From contig OX463842.1 of assembly GCA_949825065.1 (NCBI GenBank), positions 29,992,475 to 30,056,474 on the forward strand: a stretch of DNA of 64,000 nucleotides. Direction: 5' to 3'. The translations under genes were made by a program, and so were the position numbers. Below, piece by piece: positions 11,866 to 22,430 of this stretch. This DNA is from Odontocerum albicorne (Eukaryota > Arthropoda > Insecta > Trichoptera > Odontoceridae). Each line of letters opens with the position of its first letter. Positions within the stretch are counted from its first letter, which is position 1. Under the pieces are notes generated by a model. The model did not search any database, was not told the origin of the DNA, and was given only the letters and a program-made list of their open reading frames with translations.

Positions 11866-11947
11866 TGTATTGTATTACACATTTTTTGTATGCAGTATAA
11901 TCTGGCGGGCTTACTGCAGTGTGGGAATATCTTCCAACCAACTAGAC
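11866..11947 (-). repeat. SINE family A 3' part, cut by the hAT insertion
   Basis: Minus-strand SINE A tail and body (TTGTATTGTATTACAC through TTCCAACCAACTAG). It stops exactly where the hAT element begins. The last eight bases (AACTAGAC, 11940-11947) are the left target-site duplication. Confidence 0.8.
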
Positions 11948-11994
11948 CAGTGTTCCCCAACCGGTGATCCGCGGCCACCGGCTGGGGAACACTG
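11948..11994 (+). repeat. Inverted second copy of the hAT terminus forming a hairpin
   Basis: The left terminus is followed, after a 9-base loop (11967-11975), by its own inverted copy. Arm CAGTGTTCCCCAACCGGTG (11948-11966) pairs with 11976-11994 at 18 of 19 positions. The right end of the element lacks this hairpin. It could be a normal subterminal structure of the family or a local template-switch product. Confidence 0.85.
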
Positions 11995-12601
11995 GTCGGG
12001 CCGCAGAGACTTTCCGCCGGGCCGCAAACAGTATGTCAAATTTCAAGAAATTCGCCATGCAAAAATATTAAATATAGGATGTTTTCGCTTGCACGTTGAC
12101 TTGTATTTTTAATAATTGTTAAATAAATATAATTGGTATGATAATGCGACACGATGGTCGCTGGTTTTCTCAGAATGGACAGTCATAAATATTCTCAGAT
12201 ACACTTAGTAAGAACGGAAATATTTGCTCATGAATAGTGAACTCGGATGCAAAACCCTACCTTAATATATTTCCAAGAATTTCATAATATAGAATTGTTT
12301 TCATTTTGGAATGGACCGGTGAGAAAGTAAATTTTACAATAAATACATACTATATTCATTTTATTGTTTTACAGAGGTTTGCAAAGGATATAATCCGTCT
12401 CATATTTACCGCCTATTCATATATTGCATTTTTGAATTGAAAGGTAACACGCGCTTAGTTATTCGTTCTTTCCGAAATGATTTTCTCAATTACAAGTTAA
12501 AAAAAAACTTCAATTTTTTAAATTCACTGCACCGATCGTTTGTTAATATTATTTTGTGTATTTCGGGAAACTACGTATTGTGCCATTTGAAACCCTGTAA
12601 A

Positions 12602-14518
12602 ATGGAAAAAAAGAAAGACAAACAGCAAAATATTTTTAAATTTTTTAAAAACAAGAATAGTAACCAGGAGAAGTGTAGTGAAGACACCGAAAATAGTCCA
12701 AGTTCTAGTACATCAAGTATACAAGAAACAAGGAAAAATAAATGTGTTGAGACTTCGGAATGTGCGACAGAAGCTAAAAAAAGGAAAGGGGACTATGTTA
12801 GGCATTATGATAAAGGGTATTTAAAGTTTGGTTTTACTATAGCCCTTGAAAGTGAACTATGTCCACGGCCCCTGTGTGTATTGTGTCACGCAATTCTGTC
12901 AAATGAGGCAATGAAACCTTCCAAACTTGTTCGTCGTTTGCATTCGAAGCATAGTGATCTCAAAGATAAGCCATTGGATTTTTTTGAAAGATTACACGAC
13001 CAGTTGAAAAATCAAAAAAGTGAAATGAAGAGGATGATAACTAGTGACAAAAAACTGTTTCAAGCGTCTTATTTAGTTGCTCTTCAAATATCTAAAACGA
13101 AAAAACCGTTCACTATCGGCGAGGAGTTAGTAAAGCCTCGCATCATAGATTGCGCTCGTGAGGTTTTGGGTCCTCAAACCGCAAAAAAACTCGAGGCTAT
13201 ACCACTTTCGGGAAACACTATCCAGAGAAGAATTCTTGACATGGCGATCGATATTGAAGAGCAGGTTGTAGAGGGAATAAAGAAATCACGATGTTTTGCG
13301 ATTCAACTCGACGAATCAACTGACGTGAGCAACCATGCTATTCTACTTTGCTTCGTGAGGTATAGTGAAGCTGAAGGTTTTAGGGAGGAACTTCTTTGCT
13401 GTCTTGACTTACCTGGACGGACTACAAGTTCGGAGATATTTGGTGTTCTTGACGAGTATTTCCAAGCGCACAGCTTAGAGTGGGGCAAATGCATCGGGGT
13501 GTGTACAGACGGCGCTGCAAGCATGATTAGACATCTCTCAGGCGTAGTTGCAAGAATAAAGAATGTTGCCCATCCAGATATGTTGTCCTCTCACTGTATA
13601 ATTCAAAGAAGCTCTCTTCAGAGCTAAACATAGTGATGAACGGCGCAGTGAAGATTATAAATGAAATTCGTAGTCGATCCATGAACTTAAGACTGTTCAA
13701 GTTACTGTGCGAGATATGGACTCGCAACATCAATATCTACTTCTCCATGCAAAAGTAAGGTGGCTATCGAGAGGAAAGGTTCTTTCACGTCTCTTTGAAT
13801 TAAGGGAAGACGAAAAACATTTTATGAGAGAGAGAAACTCCGCCTTACTAGAACATTTATTGGACGAGGAATGGTTGAGTAAACTCGCATATATGGCGGA
13901 CACATTTAGTCTTCTTAATGACCTTAATCTTTCTCTTCAGGGGTTTTGTACAAATATTTTTAAATTGAGAAATAAGGTCGATGCATTTAAAAAGAAGCTG
14001 GTTCTTTGGGATTGTCGTGTACAAGTGGAGGATTTAGAAATGTTGCCACTTTTGCAAGAATTTTTAATTCCTGCTGACGTCGACAGGAAAGGTGTTTTAA
14101 ATGTTAAAAGTCAACACTTGAAGGCGTTGGTACTAAAATTTAATCATTATTATACCGAAAATGAGGATCCTCGTAAAGGAAATCTTTGGATTAATAATCC
14201 CTTCATGGAGGACATAATTTCATGTACTCTTACGAGTAGAGAAAAATAACAATTAATAGAGTTGTCTTCGGATGTCACTCTGATATTCAGACACAAAACA
14301 TTAACATTGCCTCAGTTTTGGATATATCAGTGGAAGATGAATATTCATCTTTAAGCTGTAAAGCTATAAATTTATTAATGTCATTTTCAACAACCTATTC
14401 ATGCGAAAAAGCATTTTCATCCATGTCCTCAATAAAATCGAAACAAAGGAATAGACTGGACGTGAATGCAGCACTTCGTCAGAGACAGCACTGCAGCCAA
14501 GAATATCCAATATATTAG
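12602..14518 (+). pseudogene. hAT transposase (ZBED5/FAM200-like clade), frameshifted
   Basis: The reading starts best at the ATG at 12602 (MEKKKDKQQNIFKFFK); the upstream extension to 12437 looks non-coding. A BED-type zinc-finger region follows (CVLCHAILSNEAMKPSKL with a downstream H..KH, near 12876-12950). Then come the first catalytic aspartate (FAIQLDESTDVSNHAILL, near 13295) and the second (GVCTDGAASM, near 13497), where the frame breaks at 13628. Coding continues in another frame (SELNIVMNGAVKIINEI, 13618-13710) and then a third (13707-14249, VRWLSRGKVLSRLFELRE). Another break near 14250 leads to the C-terminal dimerisation region (TTYSCEKAFSSMSSIKSKQR, near 14390). At least three frame changes and a stop make it inactive. 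The order matches hAT transposases related to vertebrate ZBED5 and FAM200. Confidence 0.9.
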
Positions 14519-14795
14519 CAAAGATGCAACAGCAGGTTTCGCATTAGTTTGTTGAAAAAACCCCATTGTTTTTGTTAAATTTTAATTGTATAAGACAATG
14601 CTACAATTAAATTTTTTTAACTGTTTTATGTATATGTGTTAATTATAGTTACATATGTCCATCTGTCACAATATAGTATTAAAAAAATATTAAATAAAAA
14701 AACCATTTTTATCTCAGTATTAGTGGTCTGCGATTTTTTTTTCCTTTTTTTACCGGTCCACAGGTCTAAAAAGGTTGGGGAACACTGAACTAGAC

Positions 14796-15006
14796 GACCT
14801 CCGTGTTCTAGTTTGTAAGACGCTTGTGTCCCAACTCGGAGGTTGCAAGTTCGATTCCCGTTGGAACGCAGTCTTTTTATAAAGGATTCCAGTCTGGTTT
14901 TCACTTAAAGTCTCTTTTACATATTTCTGGTTGGTGTGAAGATATTGTCACATGGCAATAAATCTGTCAGATTTTACTGTGAACAACAAAAGCGCAATAC
15001 AAAACA
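14796..15006 (+). repeat. SINE family A copy, plus strand
   Basis: Head GACCTCCGTGTTCTAGTTTG with A-box and B-box (GCAAGTTCGATTCCCG) parts, T-rich link, CTGGTTTTCACTTAAAG body, then the AATAAATCTGTCAGATT region and a GCAATACAAAAC tail. It lies immediately right of the hAT target duplication. Confidence 0.85.
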
Positions 15007-15047
15007 AAGGTGTTAAAAAAGCCTTAAGTGAAAACAAGACTTCTTTT

Positions 15048-15092
15048 ACTACGTGTGCCGTGTCCGGTTCCCCGACGTTGGCGATAACTGGA
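15048..15092 (-). pseudogene. Tiny 3' fragment of a non-LTR element (family N2)
   Basis: The minus strand encodes VIANVGEP, the C-terminal end of the N2 family seen at 45175-45390 and 56500-56665 (VIANVGGTRQGT). Only about 45 bp remain. Confidence 0.5.
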
Positions 15093-15109
15093 ATTATTTA
15101 ATAAATTAA

Positions 15110-15178
15110 TAGGGTTCCAACAGGAATCGAATCCGTAACCTTCGGATCGAAAGACAAACGTTTATCTAACTAGGTTGT
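15110..15178 (-). repeat. SINE family A head only
   Basis: A minus-strand tRNA-like head with a B box (GGATTCGATTCCTGTTGGAA) and a degraded A box. Body and tail are missing. Confidence 0.7.
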
Positions 15179-15469
15179 TGAAAGACAGGCGTTATTCAAA
15201 CAAATTTTTGCAGCCCTCTGAATCAATCCGTAGATGACAATTTGTGGTGCTGCGATGATAATCGAGTCTTCCGAAGGGATCTTCACTTAACCTAATATCG
15301 ATCCATCTTTGGAACGATTGGCTCCTTCGATATAGTATCATCAAAGGATATTTTTTTTGCATTAGAAGTTTTCTGTGCAAGTGCTGGTAGCTTGCTAGGC
15401 TGTTTGAACTCCAGGTTTTAAGCCGTTTTAGAAGTATACTATCTGAAAAGCCCATACATATATTTACGG

Positions 15470-15650
15470 TCCTTGAAGCAAATAAATACATTATGGTCCT
15501 TACAGACATCATCACCTCTAACACATCCATAGTTTGTCTCGTAAAACTCTTCTATTCATCATATTTTTTACTATAACCACTTTCAATAGCTGACTAACAT
15601 GCTCATTCCATGCAACTCTCGGACGTCCTTTTCCTTGCTACTGTAGAGTA
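15470..15650 (-). pseudogene. Non-LTR C-terminal fragment (family N1)
   Basis: The minus strand gives GKGRPRVAWNEHVSQLLK and then NRRVLRDKLWM, matching the GRGRPRxxWxDxV...NRRVCM part of family N1. The 112-codon frame at 15192-15530 overlaps it in a different frame and is probably chance. Confidence 0.5.
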
Positions 15651-15914
15651 TATATATATTATTTCAGCCATATATATTTTCCTGATAATACTATCATTTA
15701 TCTCTCTCACATCTGCATTATTTCCTTATTGCAACATTTTCAACATTATTTATCAATATTTTTCCGCATATATCTCTCAACTACAATATGAATTTAATAT
15801 TTTTGTGCTCTTATTGCATTATCTTATTTTTTACGTGAGACTTTTCAATTAAGTACAGTATATCATTTTGAAAATATTTCTTTGTACGCAACATTTTTTG
15901 TGAACACACAGTTA

Positions 15915-16435
15915 GATTCAACTATTAAGTTGTCTTGATAAGAGCCATTCAAAATTTTCACTTTGGCATTGGAAGACTGGCGCACTCTTGACAATACCAT
16001 ACACAATTGGCCGTAGCCGAATACTTACTGTAGTAAAAACAAACCTACCTTTTCCAGTATTTGTCCATATGACTTTTCAATAGTCATAGTAAACGCCAGT
16101 TCAATTGGGAATTGTATTATTCAGCGAATAAAATATAAATCTGGATTGACTTGTGCCAAATCAATCTTTGGGATAAATACAATTTCCTTCCCTCCTTTTC
16201 TCCACTTTCCGTCAGCATTTTTAGCAAAAAACTATATTTGGTTTCATCAGGTCTTTGATAACCACCCAAGATCCATTACAAAGGCCAGGTTTGGTATTTA
16301 AATTTATATTAATAGAATAACGATGATTCCTTTATTTAATTTTAGCTTATGAAGCTGCATCCCTGAAGATGTTCATTCATTGATAATTCTATTGAATAGT
16401 TCTGCTTATCCTCATCTTCTGTCAATCAGGATCAC
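15915..16435 (-). pseudogene. Helitron RepHel helicase C-terminal fragment
   Basis: On the minus strand the order is MQLHKLKLNKGIIVILL, GLCNGSWVVIKDLM (one frameshift between), KEIVFIPKIDLA, QFPIELAFTMTIEKSYGQIL and VFGYGQLCMVLSRV. These correspond to the last helicase motifs of Pif1-like Helitron proteins (PPHxLxLKxG, GLCNGTRL, FPxRLAFAMTINKxQGQT, xFxHGQLYVAxSRV). Two stops interrupt the longest frame and the catalytic RepHel parts upstream are missing. No Helitron ends (5' TC, 3' hairpin with CTRR) were found, so this is an internal relic. It is the only sign of rolling-circle transposons in the window. Confidence 0.8.
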
Positions 16436-16865
16436 CCAGGCATTTCAAAACGGTTTCATATAATCAATTTTAAATCAACAGTCGCACCAAATGTTACTTT
16501 ATGCATCCAACATGTCAAAAAAAATCAAGGATTTGTTGCATTTTATCAAAACATCAAATTGTGTGATAATCACCTTATTTTTCAGTACGTGCGTACCCAA
16601 AATAGCAAATGAAAATAAATGTATTTTCATTTATTTTGTAAAAAACGTACATAAGAAATGTTTAGTTCAAAAAACGACCTAATTTAATATTGCAAGACCT
16701 ACCTTCACATAACCGACTTATTTTACTTTAAAAGCATGTGTTTCAAAATAGCATTTTTTACGTAACGCAGTAGCTTCTGTAATTGTTCATATGTTTTGTT
16801 TCGGCTTCACGACATTAGGCAAATAATATAGTTAAGATTTACAGTTCTGCGAATAATTTTACTTA
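16436..16865. other. AT-rich DNA, nothing recognised
   Basis: The 63-codon frame at 16491-16682 is lysine/phenylalanine-rich and shows no match. No repeat seen. Confidence 0.4.
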
Positions 16866-17090
16866 TCCCGTGACGTTGAACCTTAAGTCAATCGTCGCTA
16901 CTATTCTTTTTCACGCTCAGGTGTGTTGCCATCAGAAGAGGAGGGCTTTGGGCATTTCCGTCTTCGTCACTACGTGATATCGCGTTCATAATAAAAAAGG
17001 ATGATTTCGATTTTCTAGTGTAGATTGCGCTGGATGGGGACTTATTTGTCCCCTAGCACGGTGTGGTGGTGGTGGGATCGAACTGAACTG
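16866..17090 (+). repeat. Dispersed repeat D, copy 1
   Basis: Shares CTTAAGTC, TCGTCGCTACTATT, CATCAGA, CTTTGGGCA, CTACGTGA, TCATAATAAA and GTGGTGG-GATCGAACTGAA, in that order and at similar spacing, with 20370-20588. It is richer in GC than its flanks. It has no long frame and no visible terminal repeats. The ATCGAACTG near the end could be a decayed polymerase III B box, so a further SINE is possible. Confidence 0.7.
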
Positions 17091-17094
17091 AACT

Positions 17095-17232
17095 AAGTAG
17101 TCACATATTTCGCTTCTGCCACGTCCATACACCTCGTCGTGTATATTCTTCTATTATAGAGTATTCTCACTCTTCCTTCTTTCACAATTTGATTCATCCA
17201 CAAAGCCCTGTAGCATTTTGAATAATAAAGTG
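17095..17232 (-). pseudogene. Non-LTR C-terminal fragment (family N1)
   Basis: The minus strand encodes WMNQIVKEGRVRILYNRR followed by TRCMDVAEAKYVT. This fits the W-x-x-x-V..GRVRS..NRRxCMxRCMDVEEAxxV stretch of family N1 with few changes. No RT domain. Confidence 0.65.
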
Positions 17233-17234
17233 AA

Positions 17235-18055
17235 TAATTGAATTTTTTTTTAAATACGCTACATCACGATAAATGGTTTTTATTCCCTTTCACTTGAAAA
17301 CGTGAGTGAAAATTTACACAGATAAATGAGAAAACACTTGAAGTTGAAATGAAATGGTCTGTTATGTTTTTTTGCATTGTAAAAATAAGGCTCAATTATA
17401 CAAAAATTAATCAGTAAATACTTCAGAAACATTAAATTGCATTCTGAAAATAATGAATTGCATTCCAAAAACAAAGTTAAATTTCGAAGAGAAAACCTTT
17501 TTTATTTTTCAAATAACGCTTCGGTTGTGATTGCAATATCTGAAAGCGACAGCGAGGACCCTAGAATAGGTATGATTTAATTAATTTTCTAGTTTCATTC
17601 CCATTTTCAATTTTTTTTTACTTTTTTCACATTACTTGAGATTTCTTTGACAAAGAAGGCAAAAATAGTGAAAGTAAAATATAATGAGTGCGTTCAAGTA
17701 CTCAAACGGTAAAATTTTCGTATTTTTTGGCTTTCTTTTTTCGCGAAATTCATGATTCATCACGTCCTGGGTGGGTTATGGTGGAGAATATATTTTGGTT
17801 CTCATTTGATGTCAACTCAACTCTTAAACGAACTATAAAAATACAATTCCTTACATAACATACTTTTCAAAGTATAATTACGAGAATTTTTTGTCATATC
17901 CACATATTCATATCCTAATTACATACAATAAAAACAAATAACCTAAACTAGGGGTTTCAAATGTATCCCCTATATAAAATACCTCAGTGTTTAGATTTCA
18001 TGTTGATGATTTAATTTTCAATACAACAAAAATGTTACATTAAGTCGTTTGAGGG
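17235..18055. other. AT-rich DNA, nothing recognised
   Basis: The 64-codon minus-strand frame at 17280-17474 has no match. No repeats noted. Confidence 0.4.
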
Positions 18056-18057
18056 GA

Positions 18058-18142
18058 GTAGTCTAGCGCGGGGTTTGATCTAGAGATCTTATTTTTGGAC
18101 GGAAGTCCAGTGTGTTACAATGCGGCTATGCACCTCAATTAA
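18058..18142 (-). repeat. SINE-like family C, tRNA-like head
   Basis: Minus strand: GAGGTGCATAGCCGCATTGT, then ACACTGGACTTCCGT and a B-box-like AGATCAAACCCC. The same head occurs at 42840-42955 with a better B box (GTTCGAACCCC). The head differs from families A and B. Confidence 0.6.
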
Positions 18143-18160
18143 TTCTCAATAAATAAATAT

Positions 18161-18199
18161 AACACTTTCCACCTTTATACGAGTATAAAGAAAGTGTTT
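18161..18199. repeat. Imperfect hairpin AACACTTTC...GAAAGTGTT
   Basis: AACACTTTC, a 3-base interruption, CTTTATAC, a 3-base loop (GAG), TATAAAG and AAAGTGTT. It carries the over-represented octamer TACGAGTA at its tip (18178-18185). Confidence 0.6.
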
Positions 18200-18485
18200 G
18201 TGTTTGTCTATTAGTAGTGAGCGTAGCATAAAACATAGACTAACATTCCATATAAACATTTCGCTCGGCGTTAGAAAACACTCAGCGTAATGCATTTTCC
18301 TTGTGCTTTTCACTCAGCAAAATTTTGCATACAAAGTAAATCACGTGACACTTCAATCTCGCAAGTGGAAATTCAAAGTAGAGACAAATACAAAGTGACA
18401 CACGCTACATTTGTTCACTTATTATGATTTTTAAAAAGAATGGAATACAGAGATGAAATATTACGAAAAAAAATATTCCCAAATA

Positions 18486-19444
18486 CGAGGCATATCCAGA
18501 AAGTAAGTGTACTGAATTTTTGTAGGTTACAATTTTTTTTATTTAAACAAAAAAATTACGTGGTAACCGTAGTGCATATGTAAGCTATTTTTCGACATGG
18601 TCGCCATTCCTCTCAATGCAGGTGGTGAAGCGGGGTATCAACTTTTTGATGCCTTCCTCGAAGTAGTTTCCCGCCAACCCCTCCGTCCACTTCTCCACCT
18701 CCTCCTTTACCTCCTCGTCGGTTGAAAACCTTTTTCCACCCATGTGCAGCTTCAGGGAGGTAAAGAGATAGTAATCTGAAGGTGCTAGGTCAGGGAAATG
18801 CGCGGGATGGTTCAGGACATCCCATTTAAACGAGGCGAGCAGTTCCTTCGTGGCGTTGGCCGTGTGTGGTCTGGCATTGTCGTCCAGCAGGCAGACTCCC
18901 TTTGTCAGCATGCCTCTCCTCTTGTTCTGAATCGCCCTCCGCAATTTTTTTAGGGTCTCACAGTATCTCGCAGAGTTGATGGTCTCCCCTTGAAGCATAT
19001 ATTCAATTAAAATTATGCCTTGACAGTCCCAAAACACGAATGCCATGATTTTCTTGGCTGAAATGGTGGTTTTGAACTTTTTGGCGGAGGGTGAAGAGGT
19101 GTGACGTGACCGTTTTTAAACTCGCGACACCACTTGTACACACTCGTACGATTCATAGCTTTATCACCATATGCAGTTTTCACCTCATTATAAACCTCAA
19201 CCGGAGGTTTTCCCTTCCAAACGAGATAACGGATGACGCCGCGTATTTCGCACTTGGCGGGAGATTGGACTGACATTTTTCACGAAACGTGTTGTCGCGT
19301 CAACACTTCTCAACGTACTGACCTCAAACCGGTCTCGTTGCGGAGGGGAAGGGTCAGGCTACACGGAAGTGTAGCCAACATGTCGAAATTAAAATCTATC
19401 CGGTCGTGAGAGCCTCAGTACACTTACTTTCTGGATACGCATAG
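18486..19444 (-). mobile_element. mariner element, internally deleted
   Basis: The ends are 30-bp inverted repeats (18486-18515 and 19415-19444) matching at 27 of 30 positions, with perfect inner parts (TCCAGAAAGTAAGTGTACTG). They are flanked by TA at 18484-18485 and 19445-19446. Length is 959 bp against about 1.3 kb for complete mariners. The two transposase pieces inside are on the minus strand. Well-preserved ends and readable frames suggest this is one of the younger insertions in the window. Confidence 0.93.
18585..19276 (-). pseudogene. mariner transposase with the first catalytic region deleted
   Basis: The minus strand has two overlapping frames. The upstream one starts at 19276 (MSVQSPAKCEIRGVIRYLV) and encodes the paired helix-turn-helix DNA-binding start, ending near EFKNGHVT. 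The downstream one (to 18585) encodes KKFKTTISAKKIMAFVFWD, then DDNARPHTA (second catalytic aspartate) and PDLAPSDYYLF (third). The second and third aspartates are separated by 34 residues, the D34D spacing of mariners. The expected linker and GDETWV-type first aspartate region are missing. The deletion joins the DNA-binding domain to the region just before VFWD and shifts the frame. It still ends normally, so it is a classic internal deletion derivative. Confidence 0.9.
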
Positions 19445-19446
19445 TA

Positions 19447-20369
19447 TTTTCATTTTTTGAAGAAAAATACAAGAACTTCCACATTAATTTTCAATATTAA
19501 AATAAATCAAGACCATGCTTTTCTTGTTGTAATTTTTCTTCGATAACCAGTGTTTTTTGTTACAAGCTTTTCTAATGTATTCGTCTTGTTATTCACACGT
19601 CATATTTTTATGGTCACAGCATATGATATTCTTTCAATATTGTTAACATTGATTTCCTGCCAAAAATAAACAATGCACAAGTACTTATATTACAAAACAA
19701 TTAGATTTAAATAAAATAAAAAAAGGTTTTACGTAATTTAGTTTTACTGGAGGTAATTTGTATTGCGATGCACATAAATTTATTTGAAATGATTTTTCAC
19801 ACATGTGTACTAATATTATAATAATTATTATTTCCAATCTCAATCGCATTACTTTTTTTCTAAACTTTAGTGAACATTGGACATAAAAAGTTTTTATTTA
19901 TTTTATAAGTTGAGTAATAAATATATTGTATGAACTTTATGTTTACTTTGTTATATATGTACTGGTTGAAGTTTTTAGGAATCTTAACTTATAGAATTAT
20001 ATTTTCGAGTACATAACTCAAAATTTCTGGCCAATCACATAGCTTGTCTTCAAAAATTAGTTTCTGAAAATCTCTCAATTATCTTACGTATTTTTTTTTT
20101 CACAAGGTTTACTTATGGAAGGATACTATATAAAAATATTGTTAAGAAGGCTGTATTCTTATACTCATGTTTTATAATATTTTTAAAAAGCATCACCCGT
20201 ACGACCTAGATACAACAGTTCGACTACGAGAGCATGAAACACGACGACCTTCAAGTTCCTTGTTGGACATTTGATTTCGGTAGTATTAATTTCATTAATC
20301 ATTCCAGGCCGCATTATAAGTATATCAACGAGTTTTTATCTTTATATGCGAGCCATTTTTATTCTTCCG
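19447..20369. other. AT-rich DNA, nothing recognised
   Basis: No repeat or coding match seen. Confidence 0.4.
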
Positions 20370-20588
20370 TGACATCATAACTTAAGTCCGTCGTCGCTAC
20401 TATTATAGTTATACTTCATTCAATAATGTCACCATCAGATAAGGACTCTCTTTGGGCAGTTTCTACTTCACACACGCACGCAATGCTACGTCACGCTCAT
20501 AATAAATTATTAAGATTTAGATCTTATGTAGTTACTTATTTTCTCCCCCATAACATCATGAGTGGTGGTGAGATCGAACTGAAGTTTT
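20370..20588 (+). repeat. Dispersed repeat D, copy 2
   Basis: Same ordered blocks as 16866-17090 and the same orientation. I estimate the similarity as moderate, with several indels. Function and class unknown. Confidence 0.7.
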
Positions 20589-20729
20589 AATATCATTTCC
20601 AAGCTCAGCTGAAATAATCTTTTAGCACTTTTTAACTATTTTGATATGCATTTTTTACATTACTACTGAGCACCGTTCGTGTGTAAAATCAGAAACGTCC
20701 TTGTATTCAGCATTGACACAAATCTACGT

Positions 20730-20788
20730 AACTCTTACCGTTTGGCTGGAAGATATTACAATATGCCAATAAACTAGTTGTTCATATA
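20730..20788 (+). repeat. SINE family A 3' fragment
   Basis: TTGGCTGGAAGATATTACAA and TGCCAATAAACTAG match the SINE A body. Head and tail are missing. Confidence 0.5.
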
Positions 20789-20789
20789 A

Positions 20790-21890
20790 CTTAAAATAAA
20801 GTGTCTGACTAAATAAATTGCTTAAGCTTTGCTTAAAGCATTTGATATATTTAGCTATTATTTTCAACTTACCAATCGGATAGACTTCAAATCATTTAAA
20901 AGTTTTCAAGGTTCTCAATTTTCTTAATTTTTTTTTCGATGTTTCTCATAAATATAAAAGCATGTTAATTAAATAAAATACCAAAAAAAAACAAAATACT
21001 CCTCCAAGTATAATATATATTTTTTATCTTTCTTTGTCTAACGAGTTTTCTAACACTCTTTTTCATTTTATAAACCAGTTGTTTTCTGAGTTCCACATTT
21101 GAAATCAATACACGAGTATATCCTGATAATGTGTTTTCATAACATTAATTTATCACACCCATTTTTTTCAGCTAGTTAATATCAACCCTTTCAAAGTGAA
21201 ACATTCATAACCTGAAAGAAAAACAACGGTGAAGTGGAGAAGAAAAACAGGCAGTAACGACTTATTCATTCGTATTCAAAGTCGTAAAACTTCGCAGGCA
21301 CTAGACCCAAAAAAAGCTTTTTACGGAAACAAAACAACATTAATGAATTATTCAAACAGATATATCAATAAACCCCGGCAATTTGTCCCATGGTGGATGT
21401 GCCAGACACCGTGGCGGAGTAATTATGATAAATATTCAACGAAGGACTAACACACCGCAAGGTTCCTTTCCGAATGGTAGCCCCGAAGGAAGATACGACA
21501 TTACTTTGATTTACGCTCTGGGCTAATTATTCTGCACTATCCAAAAAGGATAATATAAAATCTAAAATTACGGCGTTTGATTTCTAAAGCCTAAAATTGA
21601 TTCGCACCGCATAATTTGATATATCTTTTGGAATGGGTTGAACACTAGATCGGGATAATTGGACGTAATTATGCAAAAAGAACTAAACCCACATTTTTCA
21701 CATATTTTGAAATAATTTAGGAACTATCTTACTACTTTGTAAGGACTTGTATTTAACAACAAAACTTTAAGGCAACTTAAACAATAAAAATCTTATTTAA
21801 AGGGCGTGATTTTTTGCACAAACACGATTGATATATGCACGATGTATAAAAAAATATATACTATGGGTTGGATTATTTTGCATGGTCCTT
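20790..21890. other. AT-rich DNA with an even-composition block at 21180-21640
   Basis: The block contains a 73-codon plus-strand frame (21229-21450, basic, no family recognised) and then TGGGCTAATTATTCTGC-type sequence. It is not repeated elsewhere in the window, unlike most of the GC-richer patches. It could be an exon, a regulatory region or single-copy debris. Confidence 0.35.
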
Positions 21891-21894
21891 TTTC

Positions 21895-22430
21895 CTTTTA
21901 GGCTCTTCACAGGCGAATGTTTGATGATCGTGATCTTATACTAAAGACCAAACTGGCAGTCTATAAAGCTCTAATCATACAATACCACCTCTAATATATG
22001 TAGGTATGTGGATGTGAATCACAGGTTCACTATAGACAATGCATTAAAACACCCGAAAATGCCAGCAGCGATACTTCAGGCAAATAATAAAGAAACAATG
22101 GTACCCACAGTATATAATACTCATTACGTTTTGAACAGAGCAATCTGCTGTAACATAGAAATTCTGATGTCACATACTAGCTTGCGTTAGTTTCGACATG
22201 TAGCTCGTATGTCTGACTCCAGACCTTTCAGAAATATCCTCTTTGGTGAACTAACGAAGGTCAGAAGAAAGAACTGTGGCAGCCGAAGATATATAAGTAC
22301 GTATCGCATGGCACGCTCCAAAACATAAATATTCAACACAACTGGAAGCAAACACCAGCAAATCAAACCAATTGGCGTAGAACTGTTATCAGGAACCAAA
22401 TGGAGAAAGAAGAGGCAGACACGCTGCAAA
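21895..22430 (+). pseudogene. Non-LTR retrotransposon ORF2 fragment (family N4)
   Basis: RMFDDRDLILKTKLAVYKAL near 21912 matches the RT thumb motif (RVFxxxxLxxxTKxxVYxAxxxxxLLYG). After a gap, FRHVARMSDSRPFRNILF and GELTKVRRKNCGSRRY near 22190-22280 match the (W)(L/F)GHVxRMxDxRxPxxxLYGEL...G.PxxRxxD domain of CR1/L2-like elements. NWRRTVIRNQMEKEEA ends the piece. Internal sequence is missing and the frame shifts. Confidence 0.65.

Larger units (their letters stand above)
11948..14787 (+). mobile_element. hAT-superfamily DNA transposon with 8-bp target duplication
   Basis: The element starts CAGTGTTCCCCAACC (11948) and ends GGTTGGGGAACACTG (14787). These 15-bp perfect inverted repeats have the CAGNG start usual in hAT elements. 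It is flanked by identical 8-bp direct repeats AACTAGAC (11940-11947 and 14788-14795), the size hAT transposases make. Length is 2840 bp, close to a full autonomous element. It sits at the junction of two oppositely oriented SINE A sequences, so it is younger than both. The single internal gene is broken. Confidence 0.95.

Noticed and set aside
12437..12601. N-terminal extension of the hAT frame
   Set aside because: The sequence before the ATG at 12602 is AT-rich and unlike hAT transposases; 12602 gives a typical lysine-rich start.
15192..15530. 112-codon minus-strand frame
   Set aside because: Overlaps an N1 fragment in another frame and shows no domain.
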